From positions 1 to 64,000 of the forward strand of contig NZ_JAUNXR010000004.1 in the NCBI RefSeq assembly GCF_030539665.1: a DNA stretch of 64,000 bases, given 5' to 3'. This DNA is from Methanobrevibacter sp. GTDB taxonomy: Archaea; Methanobacteriota; Methanobacteria; Methanobacteriales; Methanobacteriaceae. Made by a program: the position numbers and the translations under genes. The notes beneath the pieces were generated by a model that saw only the letters and a program-made list of their open reading frames with translations, was not told the origin of the DNA and ran no database searches. This document shows, in pieces, positions 21,088 to 30,913 of this stretch. Numbering within the stretch: the first letter of the stretch is position 1; each line of letters opens with the position of its first letter.

Positions 21088-21303
21088 ATGATTAGTCAGA
21101 AAACAATTTCTAGTATATTGTTAATCTTATCCACATTAGCTATTCTATATGCTTTAATATTTCCAATTTCAGTTTGGATGGTTTATGCTATAGCTATTAT
21201 TTGCATTCCTTTATGGATTTTGTGTTTGGGATTAGTTACAATGGCAAAACCAAGAAAAGGCGATAAAGAGGGAAGGGTCAAAGAACCGTTTACAGGATAT
21301 TAG
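21088..21303 (+). CDS. ehaI: Energy-converting hydrogenase A subunit I
   Basis: This 71-residue membrane protein has two hydrophobic helices and a basic C-terminal tail ([15 protein letters not shown]). ATG at 21088 is chosen over a start at 21049, because GAGGT lies eight bases before it and the longer form overlaps ehaH with no signal. Confidence 0.8.
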   Translation: MISQKTISSILLILSTLAILYALIFPISVWMVYAIAIICIPLWILCLGLVTMAKPRKGDKEGRVKEPFTGY

Positions 21304-21310
21304 TGATATT

Positions 21311-22171
21311 ATGTATTTAATGGCGGAAATTTTAATTAATGTAATCATAGCATTTCTTGGAGGAAGTCTTTTATTGGGATTACATAGGAAAATCATGGCT
21401 CGTGTTCAAAGAAGGCCTGGACCTCCAATCATTCAAAATTTATTGCACTCTTTGAAGTTTTTCTTTAAAGAAACAGACACTCCGAAAACAGCGGCCATGC
21501 CATTCTATATGGGGATCATATTCATATTGGCTGTTGTATGGGTTATTGGGGTTATTGCAGGGCCAGTAACTGAAAATTCACTTTTGATTCTATTTGGTGT
21601 TTATGCGGTTTATAAAATTGTAGAGCATAATGCAGGATCAAGTTCAGGTTCTCCTTACGGTAAAATGAGTTGTGTAAGGGCTGTTTTGTCAGCAGCAACC
21701 GAGCTTCCTTTATTTGGAGCTATCGTTCTAGTTTATGCTAAAACAGGCACAATGAACATTGCAAAGATTATTGGCTATCAGTCTGTTCATGGGCCATTGG
21801 TAGCAGTAATACCTCTTGCTGCATTAATGTTTTTCACTTTATTGTTAACAAAGTCACCTTATTCTCCTTTTGCCATTACTAAAGGGAAAGATTTGGTTAC
21901 TGGGTATGAAACAGAACATTTTGGTGTATTGAGAGGATTTTTAATGTTTTCAGAATCTGTTGCATGGTTTGTTTTGTGCTGGTTGTTCTTAACCGTATTC
22001 TTCGGACCGATTTCAATATTGTGGTTGGTTGTTGGTTTGGTTTTAATTTCAGTCATTACTGGATTTATAAATGCTACAACTCCTATGTTAAGTCCGAATC
22101 ATGCTGTGATGGCTCAGATTACAATTTGTTTCGTGTGTTTTGTTGGAACAATTATAATGATGATTATATAA
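21311..22171 (+). CDS. ehaJ: Energy-converting hydrogenase A subunit J (NuoH-like)
   Basis: EhaJ is the membrane anchor related to NuoH/HyfC/EchB that links the hydrogenase module to the ion channel. Seven to eight hydrophobic helices are visible. The conserved cytoplasmic loops are [23 protein letters not shown] at the N-terminal side (only part quoted by position: residues 25-47) and the [23 protein letters not shown] region (residues 177-203). ATG at 21320 is an alternative start. Confidence 0.9.
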   Translation: MYLMAEILINVIIAFLGGSLLLGLHRKIMARVQRRPGPPIIQNLLHSLKFFFKETDTPKTAAMPFYMGIIFILAVVWVIGVIAGPVTENSLLILFGVYAVYKIVEHNAGSSSGSPYGKMSCVRAVLSAATELPLFGAIVLVYAKTGTMNIAKIIGYQSVHGPLVAVIPLAALMFFTLLLTKSPYSPFAITKGKDLVTGYETEHFGVLRGFLMFSESVAWFVLCWLFLTVFFGPISILWLVVGLVLISVITGFINATTPMLSPNHAVMAQITICFVCFVGTIIMMII

Positions 22172-22184
22172 GGTGATGGTGAAG

Positions 22185-22442
22185 ATGAATAAAGATAATG
22201 CAATTGTATATTTCTGTTCCTTGGTTGCTTTGGGAATCATTTTTATTGGATTTACAGTAAGCTATTTCCAAAGAATGGTGGCCCTTCCTATAATGGCAAT
22301 TGGAATAATTTTATTTGCTTTAGTGATGGTTGTAAACAGGGGACATTGGGCACATCATCTTGAGAATTTGGAGAAAGTATTTTTCTTTATTACAATAGCG
22401 GTAATTTGCATATTGTTTATAATGCATTTTAAACCATTCTAA
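22185..22442 (+). CDS. ehaK: Energy-converting hydrogenase A subunit K
   Basis: This 85-residue membrane subunit has three hydrophobic segments. ATG at 22185 is chosen, with GGTGAT upstream; GTG at 22173 or ATG at 22176 are possible and would add up to four residues. Confidence 0.78.
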   Translation: MNKDNAIVYFCSLVALGIIFIGFTVSYFQRMVALPIMAIGIILFALVMVVNRGHWAHHLENLEKVFFFITIAVICILFIMHFKPF

Positions 22443-22454
22443 GGAGATTATTGG

Positions 22455-22763
22455 ATGATTGATTATTTGATTTACTTATTAACATTTGTCATAGGTTCCA
22501 TTGCTGGACTGTTATGGAGTTATAAGATTCATTCAGAACCTTATGTTATTATGGGTATTGATACAAAATCACTTGTTGTTGCTGTAATAGGTTGGATTTT
22601 GGTTCTTAATGCTTATTTCTCATGGATATTGTTGGCTATCGGATTCTTCTTAGTAGGTTTCGTACTTTGTGAAAGGCCAGGATATGGTAGAAAAGAAACA
22701 GTGATTGGAATTGTGGTTGGAGGAGTGATTTATTTAATATGTCACTTAATTCTAATGGTGTGA
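22455..22763 (+). CDS. ehaL: Energy-converting hydrogenase A subunit L
   Basis: This 102-residue membrane subunit has about four hydrophobic helices; CERPGYGRKET forms a cytoplasmic loop. AAGGAG lies upstream of the ATG. It is followed by ehaM after five bases. Confidence 0.8.
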   Translation: MIDYLIYLLTFVIGSIAGLLWSYKIHSEPYVIMGIDTKSLVVAVIGWILVLNAYFSWILLAIGFFLVGFVLCERPGYGRKETVIGIVVGGVIYLICHLILMV

Positions 22764-22768
22764 TTAAT

Positions 22769-23170
22769 ATGAATGATGAAGAACGTTTGATATTAATGAA
22801 ACAAAGAATTATTCAAAGTTTCAGATGGCATAAAGATATAATTGTTCCAATAGCGGATGAATTTGGAATAACTGAAGAGGAAATGGCAGATATCTTTATG
22901 AATGCCTTGGATATGTCTTCTCTTGAATCACTGCATTCAACATTGGATTCTGCTGAATATATTGCTCTTAAAGGACAGATTTATATTGATTTAAGATTAT
23001 GTTGGTTATCCAGAACTTTGGAATTAGTTACACCTGAACAAGCGGAGGATATTCAGATAAGATTGGCCGATGCTGTTTATGATCATGGAAAACCTTATGA
23101 AGATGCATTGGAAGAAGGTAGAGCAGAAATTTTGGAAATCTTAAGAAATACTAGTATTAAAGAGGAGTGA
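22769..23170 (+). CDS. ehaM: Energy-converting hydrogenase A subunit M
   Basis: EhaM is a soluble, all-helical subunit of the Eha complex. I take ATG at 22769 ([10 protein letters not shown], 133 residues) rather than an earlier in-frame ATG at 22739 inside ehaL, because GGTG lies eight bases before it. No catalytic motif is visible; the two halves contain repeated acidic helices. Confidence 0.83.
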   Translation: MNDEERLILMKQRIIQSFRWHKDIIVPIADEFGITEEEMADIFMNALDMSSLESLHSTLDSAEYIALKGQIYIDLRLCWLSRTLELVTPEQAEDIQIRLADAVYDHGKPYEDALEEGRAEILEILRNTSIKEE

Positions 23171-23175
23171 ATACA

Positions 23176-23625
23176 ATGTTAAATACTATTAAGGATATTG
23201 TAAGAAAAAGCTCAATTCATGTTTGTATTGTAAATTGTGGGGGATGTAATGGTTGTGATGTGGAATTAGTTGCATTATTATCTCCAAGATACGATTTAGA
23301 GCAATATGGTATTTATGTTCACAACAATCCTCGTGAAGCTGATGTTCTATTGCTTACTGGAGCAGTTACAGAGCAATGGGTAACTGACCTTAAAAGAATT
23401 TATGATAAAGCACCTGAACCAAAGATTGTTGTGGCAGTTGGTAATTGCCCTATTTCTGGGGATGTATTTAATCAGGAAGGTGGGAAAGTTCATGCTCCTG
23501 CATCAAATTTCATACCTGTGGATGCATCTATTCCAGGTTGTCCGCCACGTCCAAGCGAGATTTTAGAAGCTATTCTTGCTGTTGGACCAGATGCTATAGC
23601 TCAACGTGGGAGGGAAGATGGATGA
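23176..23625 (+). CDS. ehaN: [NiFe]-hydrogenase small subunit EhaN
   Basis: EhaN is the small subunit that holds the proximal [4Fe-4S] cluster, taking electrons from the NiFe site. Ligand cysteines are in [19 protein letters not shown] and [11 protein letters not shown] at 23176 follows AGAGGAG by eight bases; GTG at 23167 is in frame but overlaps the ribosome-binding site. It overlaps ehaO by four bases (ATGA). Confidence 0.93.
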   Translation: MLNTIKDIVRKSSIHVCIVNCGGCNGCDVELVALLSPRYDLEQYGIYVHNNPREADVLLLTGAVTEQWVTDLKRIYDKAPEPKIVVAVGNCPISGDVFNQEGGKVHAPASNFIPVDASIPGCPPRPSEILEAILAVGPDAIAQRGREDG

Positions 23626-24746
23626 TATTACCTATTGGACCAATTCATCCAGGTTTAAAAGAACCTTTAAGGCTTAAACTTCAAACTGAAGGTGAAAGGG
23701 TCATTAAAGCTGAAATTGAATATGGTTATGTTCATAGAGGAATTGAGAAAATAATTGAAGGTAAAAATTGGCAAAAAGCTATTTATTTATGTGAAAGGGT
23801 ATGCGGTATCTGTTCTTATGAACACACTCAGACTTTCGCAGAATCAATTGAAAGGATTTCAGGAGTGCAGGCACCGTTAAGAGCTCAATTTTTAAGAGTA
23901 ATTACCAACGAACTTGATAGGATTCAAAGTCATTTGCTTGCTAATTCAACATTTTTCAAGTGTCTCGATCATGAAACATTATTCATGCAAGTTCTGGACA
24001 TGAGAGAATACATTATGGATTCTATTGAATTGCTAACTGGAAATAGGGTTAATATGGGTTGGAATGTAGTTGGTGGAGTTAAAATGGATGCCGATGAAAG
24101 ATTTTTCAATCCTATTCTCGAAAATCTTAAAATTGTTGAAAAACAATTGCCTCTTACTCGTGAATTATATGCAGAAGGGCCTGTTGTGGCTTTAAGGTCA
24201 AAAGATGTAGGAAAAATGACCAAAAAAGAAGCTATTAAAGGAAGAGCAGTAGGGCCTATTGGAAGAGGATCAGGAATAAAATACGATTTTAGAGAAGAGC
24301 ATTACACTTACAAGGACCATTTCGATTTCAAACCGATCTGGAGAAAGGAAGGAGACAATTATGCAAGAACTTTAAACAGGTTTGATGAAATTCCAGAATC
24401 CATTAGCTTAATAAGGCAAGCTATTGACAACATGCCTAAAGGAGATATAAGAACTCCTGTAGATATTAAAACAGGATTCGTAACTCATAAAAATGAGGCT
24501 CCTCGTGGTGAAGTTACCTATATGGTTGAAACTAACGGTAATCTAATAAAAAATATTTCCATAAGGACTCCTAGTATTTCCAACATCGATGCTTGCGCTA
24601 AATATATGTTGAAAGATGTGGCAACCATTGCTGATGCTGTTGCAACTTATGCTTCTAGTGATCCATGCATTGCATGTGCTGAAAGGGTAGCTATTACTAA
24701 TGAACATAATCAGACAGTTAAAAAAGACTTATTTGAGGTAATTTAA
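23622..24746 (+). CDS. ehaO: [NiFe]-hydrogenase large subunit EhaO
   Basis: EhaO carries the NiFe centre that splits or makes H2. The N-terminal motif is [10 protein letters not shown] with Cys61, Cys64 and His68, and the C-terminal motif is [10 protein letters not shown] with Cys349 and Cys352, so all four nickel-ligand cysteines are present. About 20 residues follow the last motif. ATG at 23622 ([10 protein letters not shown]) matches group 4 hydrogenases; an earlier in-frame ATG at 23538 lies inside ehaN and is rejected. Confidence 0.95.
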   Translation: MILPIGPIHPGLKEPLRLKLQTEGERVIKAEIEYGYVHRGIEKIIEGKNWQKAIYLCERVCGICSYEHTQTFAESIERISGVQAPLRAQFLRVITNELDRIQSHLLANSTFFKCLDHETLFMQVLDMREYIMDSIELLTGNRVNMGWNVVGGVKMDADERFFNPILENLKIVEKQLPLTRELYAEGPVVALRSKDVGKMTKKEAIKGRAVGPIGRGSGIKYDFREEHYTYKDHFDFKPIWRKEGDNYARTLNRFDEIPESISLIRQAIDNMPKGDIRTPVDIKTGFVTHKNEAPRGEVTYMVETNGNLIKNISIRTPSISNIDACAKYMLKDVATIADAVATYASSDPCIACAERVAITNEHNQTVKKDLFEVI

Positions 24747-25787
24747 ATGTCTTCTCTAATTTGGTACATTTATGATTTTGCAAGAAAGGCATGGGTGGAT
24801 AAGTTTTCCAATGCATACACTCGTCAAAATATTATGGATAAACCTCAAAGGTTCAGAGATTTTCCAAAGGTTAATAAGGAGTACTGTATAGCTTGTGGTG
24901 CATGTACTGCTTCATGTCCGTCTCCTCATGCAATTATCCTTGTCAGGGATGAAGACGGCGAAGAAGGACAAGGACTTACCTATCCTGTCATTAATAATGG
25001 GGCATGCATTCGTTGTGGTTTTTGTGCTGAAGTTTGTCCAACCGATCCTAAAACATTGGAATGTGGTGAAAATCATCTTATTAAGCCGGAATTCAACATA
25101 ATTCCTTCCAAAAGACAGTACATAGTTGATGATTATCTTTGCATTAGATGTAAAAAATGTATGAAAACATGTCCTGTTAATGCAATATCTGTTGTGGATG
25201 ACAGAATTGTAGTGGATCAACTTAAATGTATTCATTGTAATGAATGTGTTGATGTTTGTCCTGTGGAAGGTGCAATGAAAGCAGTAATTGTGGATAATTT
25301 GCAAGATCAAAAAGATTTAATTGCTCTTGTTGTGACTTTCTTGGAGAACTTTATTGAATCCAAAACTGATGATTTAAGAAGCCTTAAAAAGGATTCATTA
25401 TTGCAATATGAAGTTCCAATCACTGAAATTTGGGATCAGGCACTGGAGATAATTCCTGATGGTGAAATTGCTATGGAAATTATTAGGAAAGCAGTTAATA
25501 GAATGAAAATAAGGATTATTGATTGGGATTCTGAAAAATGTAAAAAATGTCAATTATGTATTCCTGAATGTCCTACTGATGCAATTAGTTTCGATGAAGA
25601 AAATGATATTGTTGTTAGGGACTCTGAAAAATGTTTAAGATGTAGTATTTGTTATCAGACCTGTCCTTTTTCAGTTATTAAGTATTTCCTGGCTAAATTT
25701 GCACTTGAACAGAATGAAGATGGTGATGAAGTAATTTACGTTAGTGTAAGAAATTCTAATTTATCTAATGATATTGTGGTGGACTGA
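24747..25787 (+). CDS. ehaP: Polyferredoxin EhaP, six [4Fe-4S] motifs
   Basis: EhaP is predicted to wire electrons between the hydrogenase and soluble ferredoxin. Six complete C--C--C---C motifs are present: CIACGACTASC, CIRCGFCAEVC, CIRCKKCMKTC, CIHCNECVDVC, CKKCQLCIPEC and CLRCSICYQTC. Between the fourth and fifth lies a helical spacer of about 90 residues without cysteines. The count of six matches the Eha six-cluster polyferredoxin. It starts immediately after ehaO. Confidence 0.93.
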   Translation: MSSLIWYIYDFARKAWVDKFSNAYTRQNIMDKPQRFRDFPKVNKEYCIACGACTASCPSPHAIILVRDEDGEEGQGLTYPVINNGACIRCGFCAEVCPTDPKTLECGENHLIKPEFNIIPSKRQYIVDDYLCIRCKKCMKTCPVNAISVVDDRIVVDQLKCIHCNECVDVCPVEGAMKAVIVDNLQDQKDLIALVVTFLENFIESKTDDLRSLKKDSLLQYEVPITEIWDQALEIIPDGEIAMEIIRKAVNRMKIRIIDWDSEKCKKCQLCIPECPTDAISFDEENDIVVRDSEKCLRCSICYQTCPFSVIKYFLAKFALEQNEDGDEVIYVSVRNSNLSNDIVVD

Positions 25788-25792
25788 TATTA

Positions 25793-27157
25793 ATGATTGA
25801 TAGTTATACAAAGACTCCAAGACCAATTAGGGATGTGGATATTGAATATTCAATAGATCAAAGTAAATGTGATATTTGCGTAGACAAGCCATGTCTTGCC
25901 TCTTGTCCTATTGAAGCGATATTGCTTGATCCTGTTGATGGCCATACTAAAATCAACAGTACATGTTTTGGTTGTGTATTATGTCGTAATGCATGTCCTT
26001 ATGATGCAATTACAATTCATAAGCATATGGCTCCACCAATCAAAGAAAACGTTCCAAACATTAATTCTAAATTATGTAAGGCTTGTGGGGCATGTGTGCA
26101 GGCTTGTAAAACTGGTGCTATTCATATTAATGCCACAGGCTCTGGAGAAGCCCACAGTGAAATAGATCCTGAAAAGTGTATTCGTTGTGGATATTGCTTC
26201 AGGGTATGTCCTACAGATGCAATCAAGTATGGTGAGCTAATTCCAAAAACTGTAAAGGGTGGAAAAGCTATTGTTATTCGTGAAAATGATTGTATTGGGT
26301 GCATGACATGTACTCGTGTTTGTCCATCCATGGGAGCAATCGAGGTTAGTAAAACAAGCAGATTGCCTTATATCAATCCATCTTATTGTGCTAGATGTGA
26401 GGAATGTATGCATTCCTGTCCTTCTGGAGCTATTAAATACTCTTCACGTAAAAGGGCTTTTTCAACTTATGCTGACATTAAATACTTTGATATTGTTTCT
26501 GAAATTGTTAATAAAGACATGAAAAAGCTTTCTTTCAATATTGTGGGCCTTAATGATGTTTTATCAAACATTGCAAATAATTTGATGTTGCAGTTTGATG
26601 ATGAGCCTGCTGTGGAATATAGGGAAGTGGAAGTTTCTAAAATATTGATAGAAAAAGAATTGGGATTGGTTCTTGATAGCAGTATTGAAGTGGATAAATT
26701 TGGAAATATTCTTGACAGCAAGCTTGTTAAAAGACATATTGATGTCATGGCTTCAAAATGTATTGCATGTGGTGAATGTTTAAATGTCTGTCCTGTATCT
26801 GCAATTAGGTTAAACCCTCCAAATCCTATTGAAATTCAGGACAACTGTGTTTACTGTGGTTTATGTGCAGATATTTGTAAATTTGATGCTATTAAGGTTT
26901 ATGATGACTATTATTACAGCAAAGACGATAATCTCTACTTTGCCCGTCGTTATGTTGACGGAAAAAGGAAAGGCAATTTCTCATTGTCTGATTGCAAATG
27001 CCAAGTCTGTACAATCTGTGTTAAAAATTGTCCAACTGCTACACTTTCCTGCGAGGATGAAAAAATCCTCTTTGATGAACCTAAGTGTATTTATTGTAGG
27101 GAATGTGAACAGATATGTCCTGTGGACGCCATTGTTATAAAGTTTGATGAAGAATAA
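25793..27157 (+). CDS. ehaQ: Polyferredoxin EhaQ, ten [4Fe-4S] motifs
   Basis: EhaQ contains ten cluster motifs, matching the ten-cluster polyferredoxin of Eha. The first is a variant with longer spacing (CDICVDKPCLASC). The third and eighth have Lys in place of Pro after the last Cys (CKACGACVQACK, CVYCGLCADICK). A cysteine-free spacer of about 100 residues separates motifs six and seven. It lies five bases after ehaP. Confidence 0.92.
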   Translation: MIDSYTKTPRPIRDVDIEYSIDQSKCDICVDKPCLASCPIEAILLDPVDGHTKINSTCFGCVLCRNACPYDAITIHKHMAPPIKENVPNINSKLCKACGACVQACKTGAIHINATGSGEAHSEIDPEKCIRCGYCFRVCPTDAIKYGELIPKTVKGGKAIVIRENDCIGCMTCTRVCPSMGAIEVSKTSRLPYINPSYCARCEECMHSCPSGAIKYSSRKRAFSTYADIKYFDIVSEIVNKDMKKLSFNIVGLNDVLSNIANNLMLQFDDEPAVEYREVEVSKILIEKELGLVLDSSIEVDKFGNILDSKLVKRHIDVMASKCIACGECLNVCPVSAIRLNPPNPIEIQDNCVYCGLCADICKFDAIKVYDDYYYSKDDNLYFARRYVDGKRKGNFSLSDCKCQVCTICVKNCPTATLSCEDEKILFDEPKCIYCRECEQICPVDAIVIKFDEE

Positions 27158-27172
27158 GTTGGAGTTGTAAAA

Positions 27173-28216
27173 TTGAAAGCAAAATCTTACATCACAGATT
27201 GTGAAGGGCCATTGTCTTTAAATGATAATGCCTATGAATTGGCAGACCATTTTATTGAAGATGGGGGAGAATTGTTTAAAACTCTTAGCTTATATGATGA
27301 TTATTTGGTTGATGTTGTTAAGAAGGAGGATTACAAGGCAGGCAATACATTAAAGCTTATACTTCCATTTTTCTTAAATGAGGGCATTACTAATGATGAT
27401 ATGGTTGAATTTTCCCGAAACAACATTTTTATCTTGAAGGATTCTGAAGATTTAATTAATCACATTAAAAATACAATGAATCATTATATAGTTAGTACTA
27501 GCTATGGTCAATATATTGAAGCACTCTCTCAATATATGGACTTTCCATTTGAAAATACATTTTTCACAGATGTAGATATGGATATGACCATTACAAATAA
27601 TGAAAAGGAATCGATTAATAATTTCAAAAAACAGATTCTTGAAAACCCCGAAAACTACGAATTGTTTGATAAAATATTCTTTGAAGAAATTCCGAAGATG
27701 GGCTTCTACAACTCAATAAAGGATATCGAAGTTGTTGGAGGGGAAGGTAAAAAAATAGCTATTGAAAGAATAATCGAAGACGAAAACATAGACCAGAACA
27801 ATATCTTCTACATTGGAGACAGCATCACTGATGTCGAACCATTGGAATTTGCAAAAGACCATGGTGGAATCAGCGTTTCATTTAATGGAAACAAGTATTC
27901 ACTTAAGGCGGCGGAAATCGCTATCGTATCTCCATCTGCAGCTGCAAGTCTTCTGATTGCAGATTTGTATAATAGAAACGATAAGGATGCTGTTTTAAAG
28001 TTCATTGGGGAATATAACCAGTCAGAAAATATTGAAGAATTGTTAAATAGATATAATATTGATGATTCGGTAAAAAGCAAATTTTTAAATACTTTTTCAA
28101 ATAAAACTTATCCGCTTATTAAAATTATAACTGATGATAATTTTGATGAAATTTTAGATATAAGTAGTGAAATGCGAAATACAATTCGCGGACAAAATAT
28201 AGGAGAATTAGGATAA
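27173..28216 (+). CDS. ehaR: Energy-converting hydrogenase A subunit R (HAD-like)
   Basis: This hydrophilic protein has the form of a haloacid-dehalogenase-family phosphatase: motif I is ITDCEGPLS near residue 8, motif II VSTSYG, and motif IV GDSITDVEPLEFA. The second aspartate of motif I is replaced by Glu-Gly, and family members in methanogens are annotated EhaR. Start is TTG at 27173, with GGAG eight bases before it. Whether it is an active phosphatase or a structural or regulatory part of Eha is not known. Confidence 0.82.
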   Translation: MKAKSYITDCEGPLSLNDNAYELADHFIEDGGELFKTLSLYDDYLVDVVKKEDYKAGNTLKLILPFFLNEGITNDDMVEFSRNNIFILKDSEDLINHIKNTMNHYIVSTSYGQYIEALSQYMDFPFENTFFTDVDMDMTITNNEKESINNFKKQILENPENYELFDKIFFEEIPKMGFYNSIKDIEVVGGEGKKIAIERIIEDENIDQNNIFYIGDSITDVEPLEFAKDHGGISVSFNGNKYSLKAAEIAIVSPSAAASLLIADLYNRNDKDAVLKFIGEYNQSENIEELLNRYNIDDSVKSKFLNTFSNKTYPLIKIITDDNFDEILDISSEMRNTIRGQNIGELG

Positions 28217-28228
28217 AGAGGTAATAAT

Positions 28229-29119
28229 ATGGATTATAGTCACGTGGAAGACACTTATTTCGAAGCTTTTGAAGGAAAATATGTAAGGGCATTAATAACT
28301 GCTCCAAATATGGAAATTTTAAAAAAGGCAGCTTATGATTCAACTGCAACTCCAAGTGCGGTAATTGGTAGAGTTGAAGGTGGAGTTGAAGGGTTTTTAC
28401 CGAAAAGTGAAACTCCTGACGGCCGTTATGGTGCAGTAGTGCAATACTGGCTCGGTGGAGATGATGTGGATAAATTCGCATTTGAATTATCTTATAGATT
28501 AAGGCAGGATATTCTTGTAAAACCGTTCACACGTGTTTTTGATTATGCCGATAAGGTTTCTGACGAATATATTGAAATGATGGATATTGTGGGCCACTGT
28601 GGAGATGGCTACGAATGGATTATTGAAAAATACAATAGGAGAATGATTAACGTTCCGATTGCAGTTCCTGACTTCCAAATCGAAGAGAAATTCACATTGA
28701 ATGATGGGATTATGGGCGCTAACTTCTGGTATTTGTGTTCAACACAGGAAGCGGTTTTAAGAGCAGGTAAAAAGGCTCTTGATGCGATAATGGCTGTGGA
28801 AGGAGCTACAACTCCATTTGACGTATGTTCTGCAGCTTCAAAACCGGAGACTAATTTCCCGGAAATCGGACCAACCACAAACCATGTTTACTGTCCGTCA
28901 TTGAAGGATAGACTTGGAGAGGAGTCCAAGGTGCCTAATGATATTAATTACATCCCTGAAATCGTAATTAACGCAACTGACGAAAAGGCAATGAAAGAAG
29001 CTGTAAAGGCAGGTATTGATGCTGTTTTAGAATTTGAAGGCGTCCTTGCAGTATCTGCAGGTAATTATGACGGTAAACTTGGAGATAAAATTTATAATTT
29101 ACTTGATTTGTTAAAATAG
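28229..29119 (+). CDS. Formylmethanofuran:H4MPT formyltransferase paralog in the eha operon
   Basis: The 296-residue protein is full-length for Ftr, the enzyme moving the formyl group from methanofuran to tetrahydromethanopterin in CO2 reduction. VEDTYFEAFEGKYVRALITA at the N-terminus and TPDGRYGAVVQYW follow the Ftr pattern. Ftr paralogs are known near eha in Methanobacteriales and have been discussed as accessory Eha proteins (EhaS or EhaT); the letter is not certain. GAGGT precedes the ATG. It could be a second Ftr or a non-catalytic partner. Confidence 0.85.
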   Translation: MDYSHVEDTYFEAFEGKYVRALITAPNMEILKKAAYDSTATPSAVIGRVEGGVEGFLPKSETPDGRYGAVVQYWLGGDDVDKFAFELSYRLRQDILVKPFTRVFDYADKVSDEYIEMMDIVGHCGDGYEWIIEKYNRRMINVPIAVPDFQIEEKFTLNDGIMGANFWYLCSTQEAVLRAGKKALDAIMAVEGATTPFDVCSAASKPETNFPEIGPTTNHVYCPSLKDRLGEESKVPNDINYIPEIVINATDEKAMKEAVKAGIDAVLEFEGVLAVSAGNYDGKLGDKIYNLLDLLK

Positions 29120-29129
29120 GTTTAATAAT

Positions 29130-30074
29130 ATGAGAATTCTAGATAACGATATTGATGTGGATGTAATAGGCTTCGGTGCTTTAAACGTTGATAAGCTTTT
29201 CAGCGTTGAAAATATTGCATGCAAGGATCAGGAAAGTTTTGTAAAATCACAAAAAGACACACCTGGCGGCTCTGCAGCTAACACCATAATAGGCCTTTCC
29301 AGATTGAACAGGAAAACATCCATCATCGGTAAAATAGCTGAAGATGATGAAGGTGAAGTTATTGAGCTTAATTTAGCTTTCAATGGTGTTTATACAAATA
29401 ATTTAATTTACTCATCAGAAGGCAGTACAGGTAAGGTATTGGGTTTTGTTGACAGTGAAGGAAATCGTGCACTTTATGTTGATGCCGGTGTAAATGATGA
29501 GATAAAAATAGCCGAAATAAATCCGAGAAATGTCAATGTTTCCAAGATAATGCATTATACTTCATTTGTGGGGGACAGCTTTAAAACTCAAATAGAGCTT
29601 TTGGATGATTTAAAGGAGGACATGATTTTAAGCTTTGACCCTGGAATGATCTATGTTGAAAAGGGTTTGGAAGCACTAAAACCAATATTGGAAAGGACCA
29701 ATATCCTTTTGATTAACGAATCCGAATTAAGAATTCTTTACGATGATTTAGAGGAATCATCCATAGAGGAACTGGCTAAAAAGGTTTTGGATTCTGGAAT
29801 AGAAACCGTTGTTGTTAAAAAAGGAAGCGAAGGAGTGTATGCAACCACTTACACTGAAAAATGCGATGTTCCTGCCTTTAAAAGCAAGGTTGTAGACACC
29901 ACTGGTGCAGGAGACAGTTTCAACAGCGGATTTTTATATGGCCAGTTAAACGGATTCAATTTGGAGCAGTCTTGCATATTGGGTAACTTTACAGCAAGCA
30001 AGGCTATTGAAGCTATTGGAATGGAAAATTTCCCTACTGAAGAGGATTTAAAAAAATTGATTAACAGTTGGTAA
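29130..30074 (+). CDS. PfkB-family (ribokinase-like) kinase
   Basis: The N-terminal GGSAANTIIGLSRL and C-terminal DTTGAGDSFNSGFLYG are the two PfkB signatures; the latter holds the catalytic aspartate. It phosphorylates a sugar, nucleoside or similar small molecule, but the substrate is unknown. It lies ten bases after the Ftr paralog and four before the next ferredoxin gene, so it is part of the extended eha transcript. Confidence 0.88.
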   Translation: MRILDNDIDVDVIGFGALNVDKLFSVENIACKDQESFVKSQKDTPGGSAANTIIGLSRLNRKTSIIGKIAEDDEGEVIELNLAFNGVYTNNLIYSSEGSTGKVLGFVDSEGNRALYVDAGVNDEIKIAEINPRNVNVSKIMHYTSFVGDSFKTQIELLDDLKEDMILSFDPGMIYVEKGLEALKPILERTNILLINESELRILYDDLEESSIEELAKKVLDSGIETVVVKKGSEGVYATTYTEKCDVPAFKSKVVDTTGAGDSFNSGFLYGQLNGFNLEQSCILGNFTASKAIEAIGMENFPTEEDLKKLINSW

Positions 30075-30078
30075 TATT

Positions 30079-30912
30079 ATGGACATATCTTTTGATAAAA
30101 AAATAAAAAGTTTAGAACATAGCGTTTATTTGAAATCTGTTGATTTGGAAGACAATAACGATGATTTTAAATTTGAATTGGGGGATTTCCAATCTGAAGT
30201 GGAATTGATAGCTATTGGTTCTGATTGTGTTAGATGCAATCTATGTGTTGAGGTATGTCCGGTTGATGCAATCGATGAGGCCAATCTTTTTAAAATAGCT
30301 GAGATACGACAGGATGACTGCGTTAAATGTGAAATCTGTGTTCAAACATGTCCAATCACATGTATTAAAATCATTAAGAACCTTGTTGAATTCAGTGCAG
30401 ATGAAGGGGATGTTGTTAAATATTACCTCTCTGAAAGAACCATTCCCCATAGAATCATTAGGATGGAGGACATAGCCATTGATTATGAGACATGTAATGC
30501 TGAGGGGGACGTTCCTAAATTCTGTCCGACAGGTGCATATACCTTTGAATTTAAGGAATACTTCGAAGATCATGATATTGAAGTTGATATTGCTCTTGAA
30601 GAGGATACTCTTTATCCGGTCATTGATAAGAAACTATGTATTGGATGCGGTGCCTGTCTTGTAACTTCAATCGGCGACTTTATAACTTTAAAGAGGTATG
30701 TCGGATCTTTGATAAATACCAAAAATCTTGAAATTAATCAGGATATTTGTGTAAACTGTTATTTATGTGAAGAAAATTGCCCTACAGATGCAATCAAACT
30801 TGAAAATGGAGAAGTTGTTTTAGATGATGACAAATGTATAAGATGTATAGAATGTACCAGCTGCTGCCCTGTAGGTGCATTAAAACTTGTAAAAGAAGAG
30901 GAGGATGAATAA
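30079..30912 (+). CDS. Additional polyferredoxin with two degenerate cluster sites
   Basis: Four full [4Fe-4S] motifs are visible: CVRCNLCVEVC, CVKCEICVQTC, CVNCYLCEENC and CIRCIECTSCC. Between them are two degenerate sites: CNAEGDVPKFCP, and CIGCGACLVTS, which lacks the last cysteine. It may carry electrons for the Eha complex. Its last codons overlap the ribosome-binding site of the CBS gene. Confidence 0.9.
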   Translation: MDISFDKKIKSLEHSVYLKSVDLEDNNDDFKFELGDFQSEVELIAIGSDCVRCNLCVEVCPVDAIDEANLFKIAEIRQDDCVKCEICVQTCPITCIKIIKNLVEFSADEGDVVKYYLSERTIPHRIIRMEDIAIDYETCNAEGDVPKFCPTGAYTFEFKEYFEDHDIEVDIALEEDTLYPVIDKKLCIGCGACLVTSIGDFITLKRYVGSLINTKNLEINQDICVNCYLCEENCPTDAIKLENGEVVLDDDKCIRCIECTSCCPVGALKLVKEEEDE

Positions 30913-30913
30913 A

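Noticed and set aside
23538-23621. Longer EhaO N-terminus
   Set aside because: It lies entirely inside ehaN, and the family begins at the [10 protein letters not shown] motif with a good RBS.
17432-27157. Ehb rather than Eha hydrogenase
   Set aside because: The six- and ten-cluster polyferredoxins, EhaR and Ftr paralog match Eha. The 14-cluster polyferredoxin expected for Ehb is absent.
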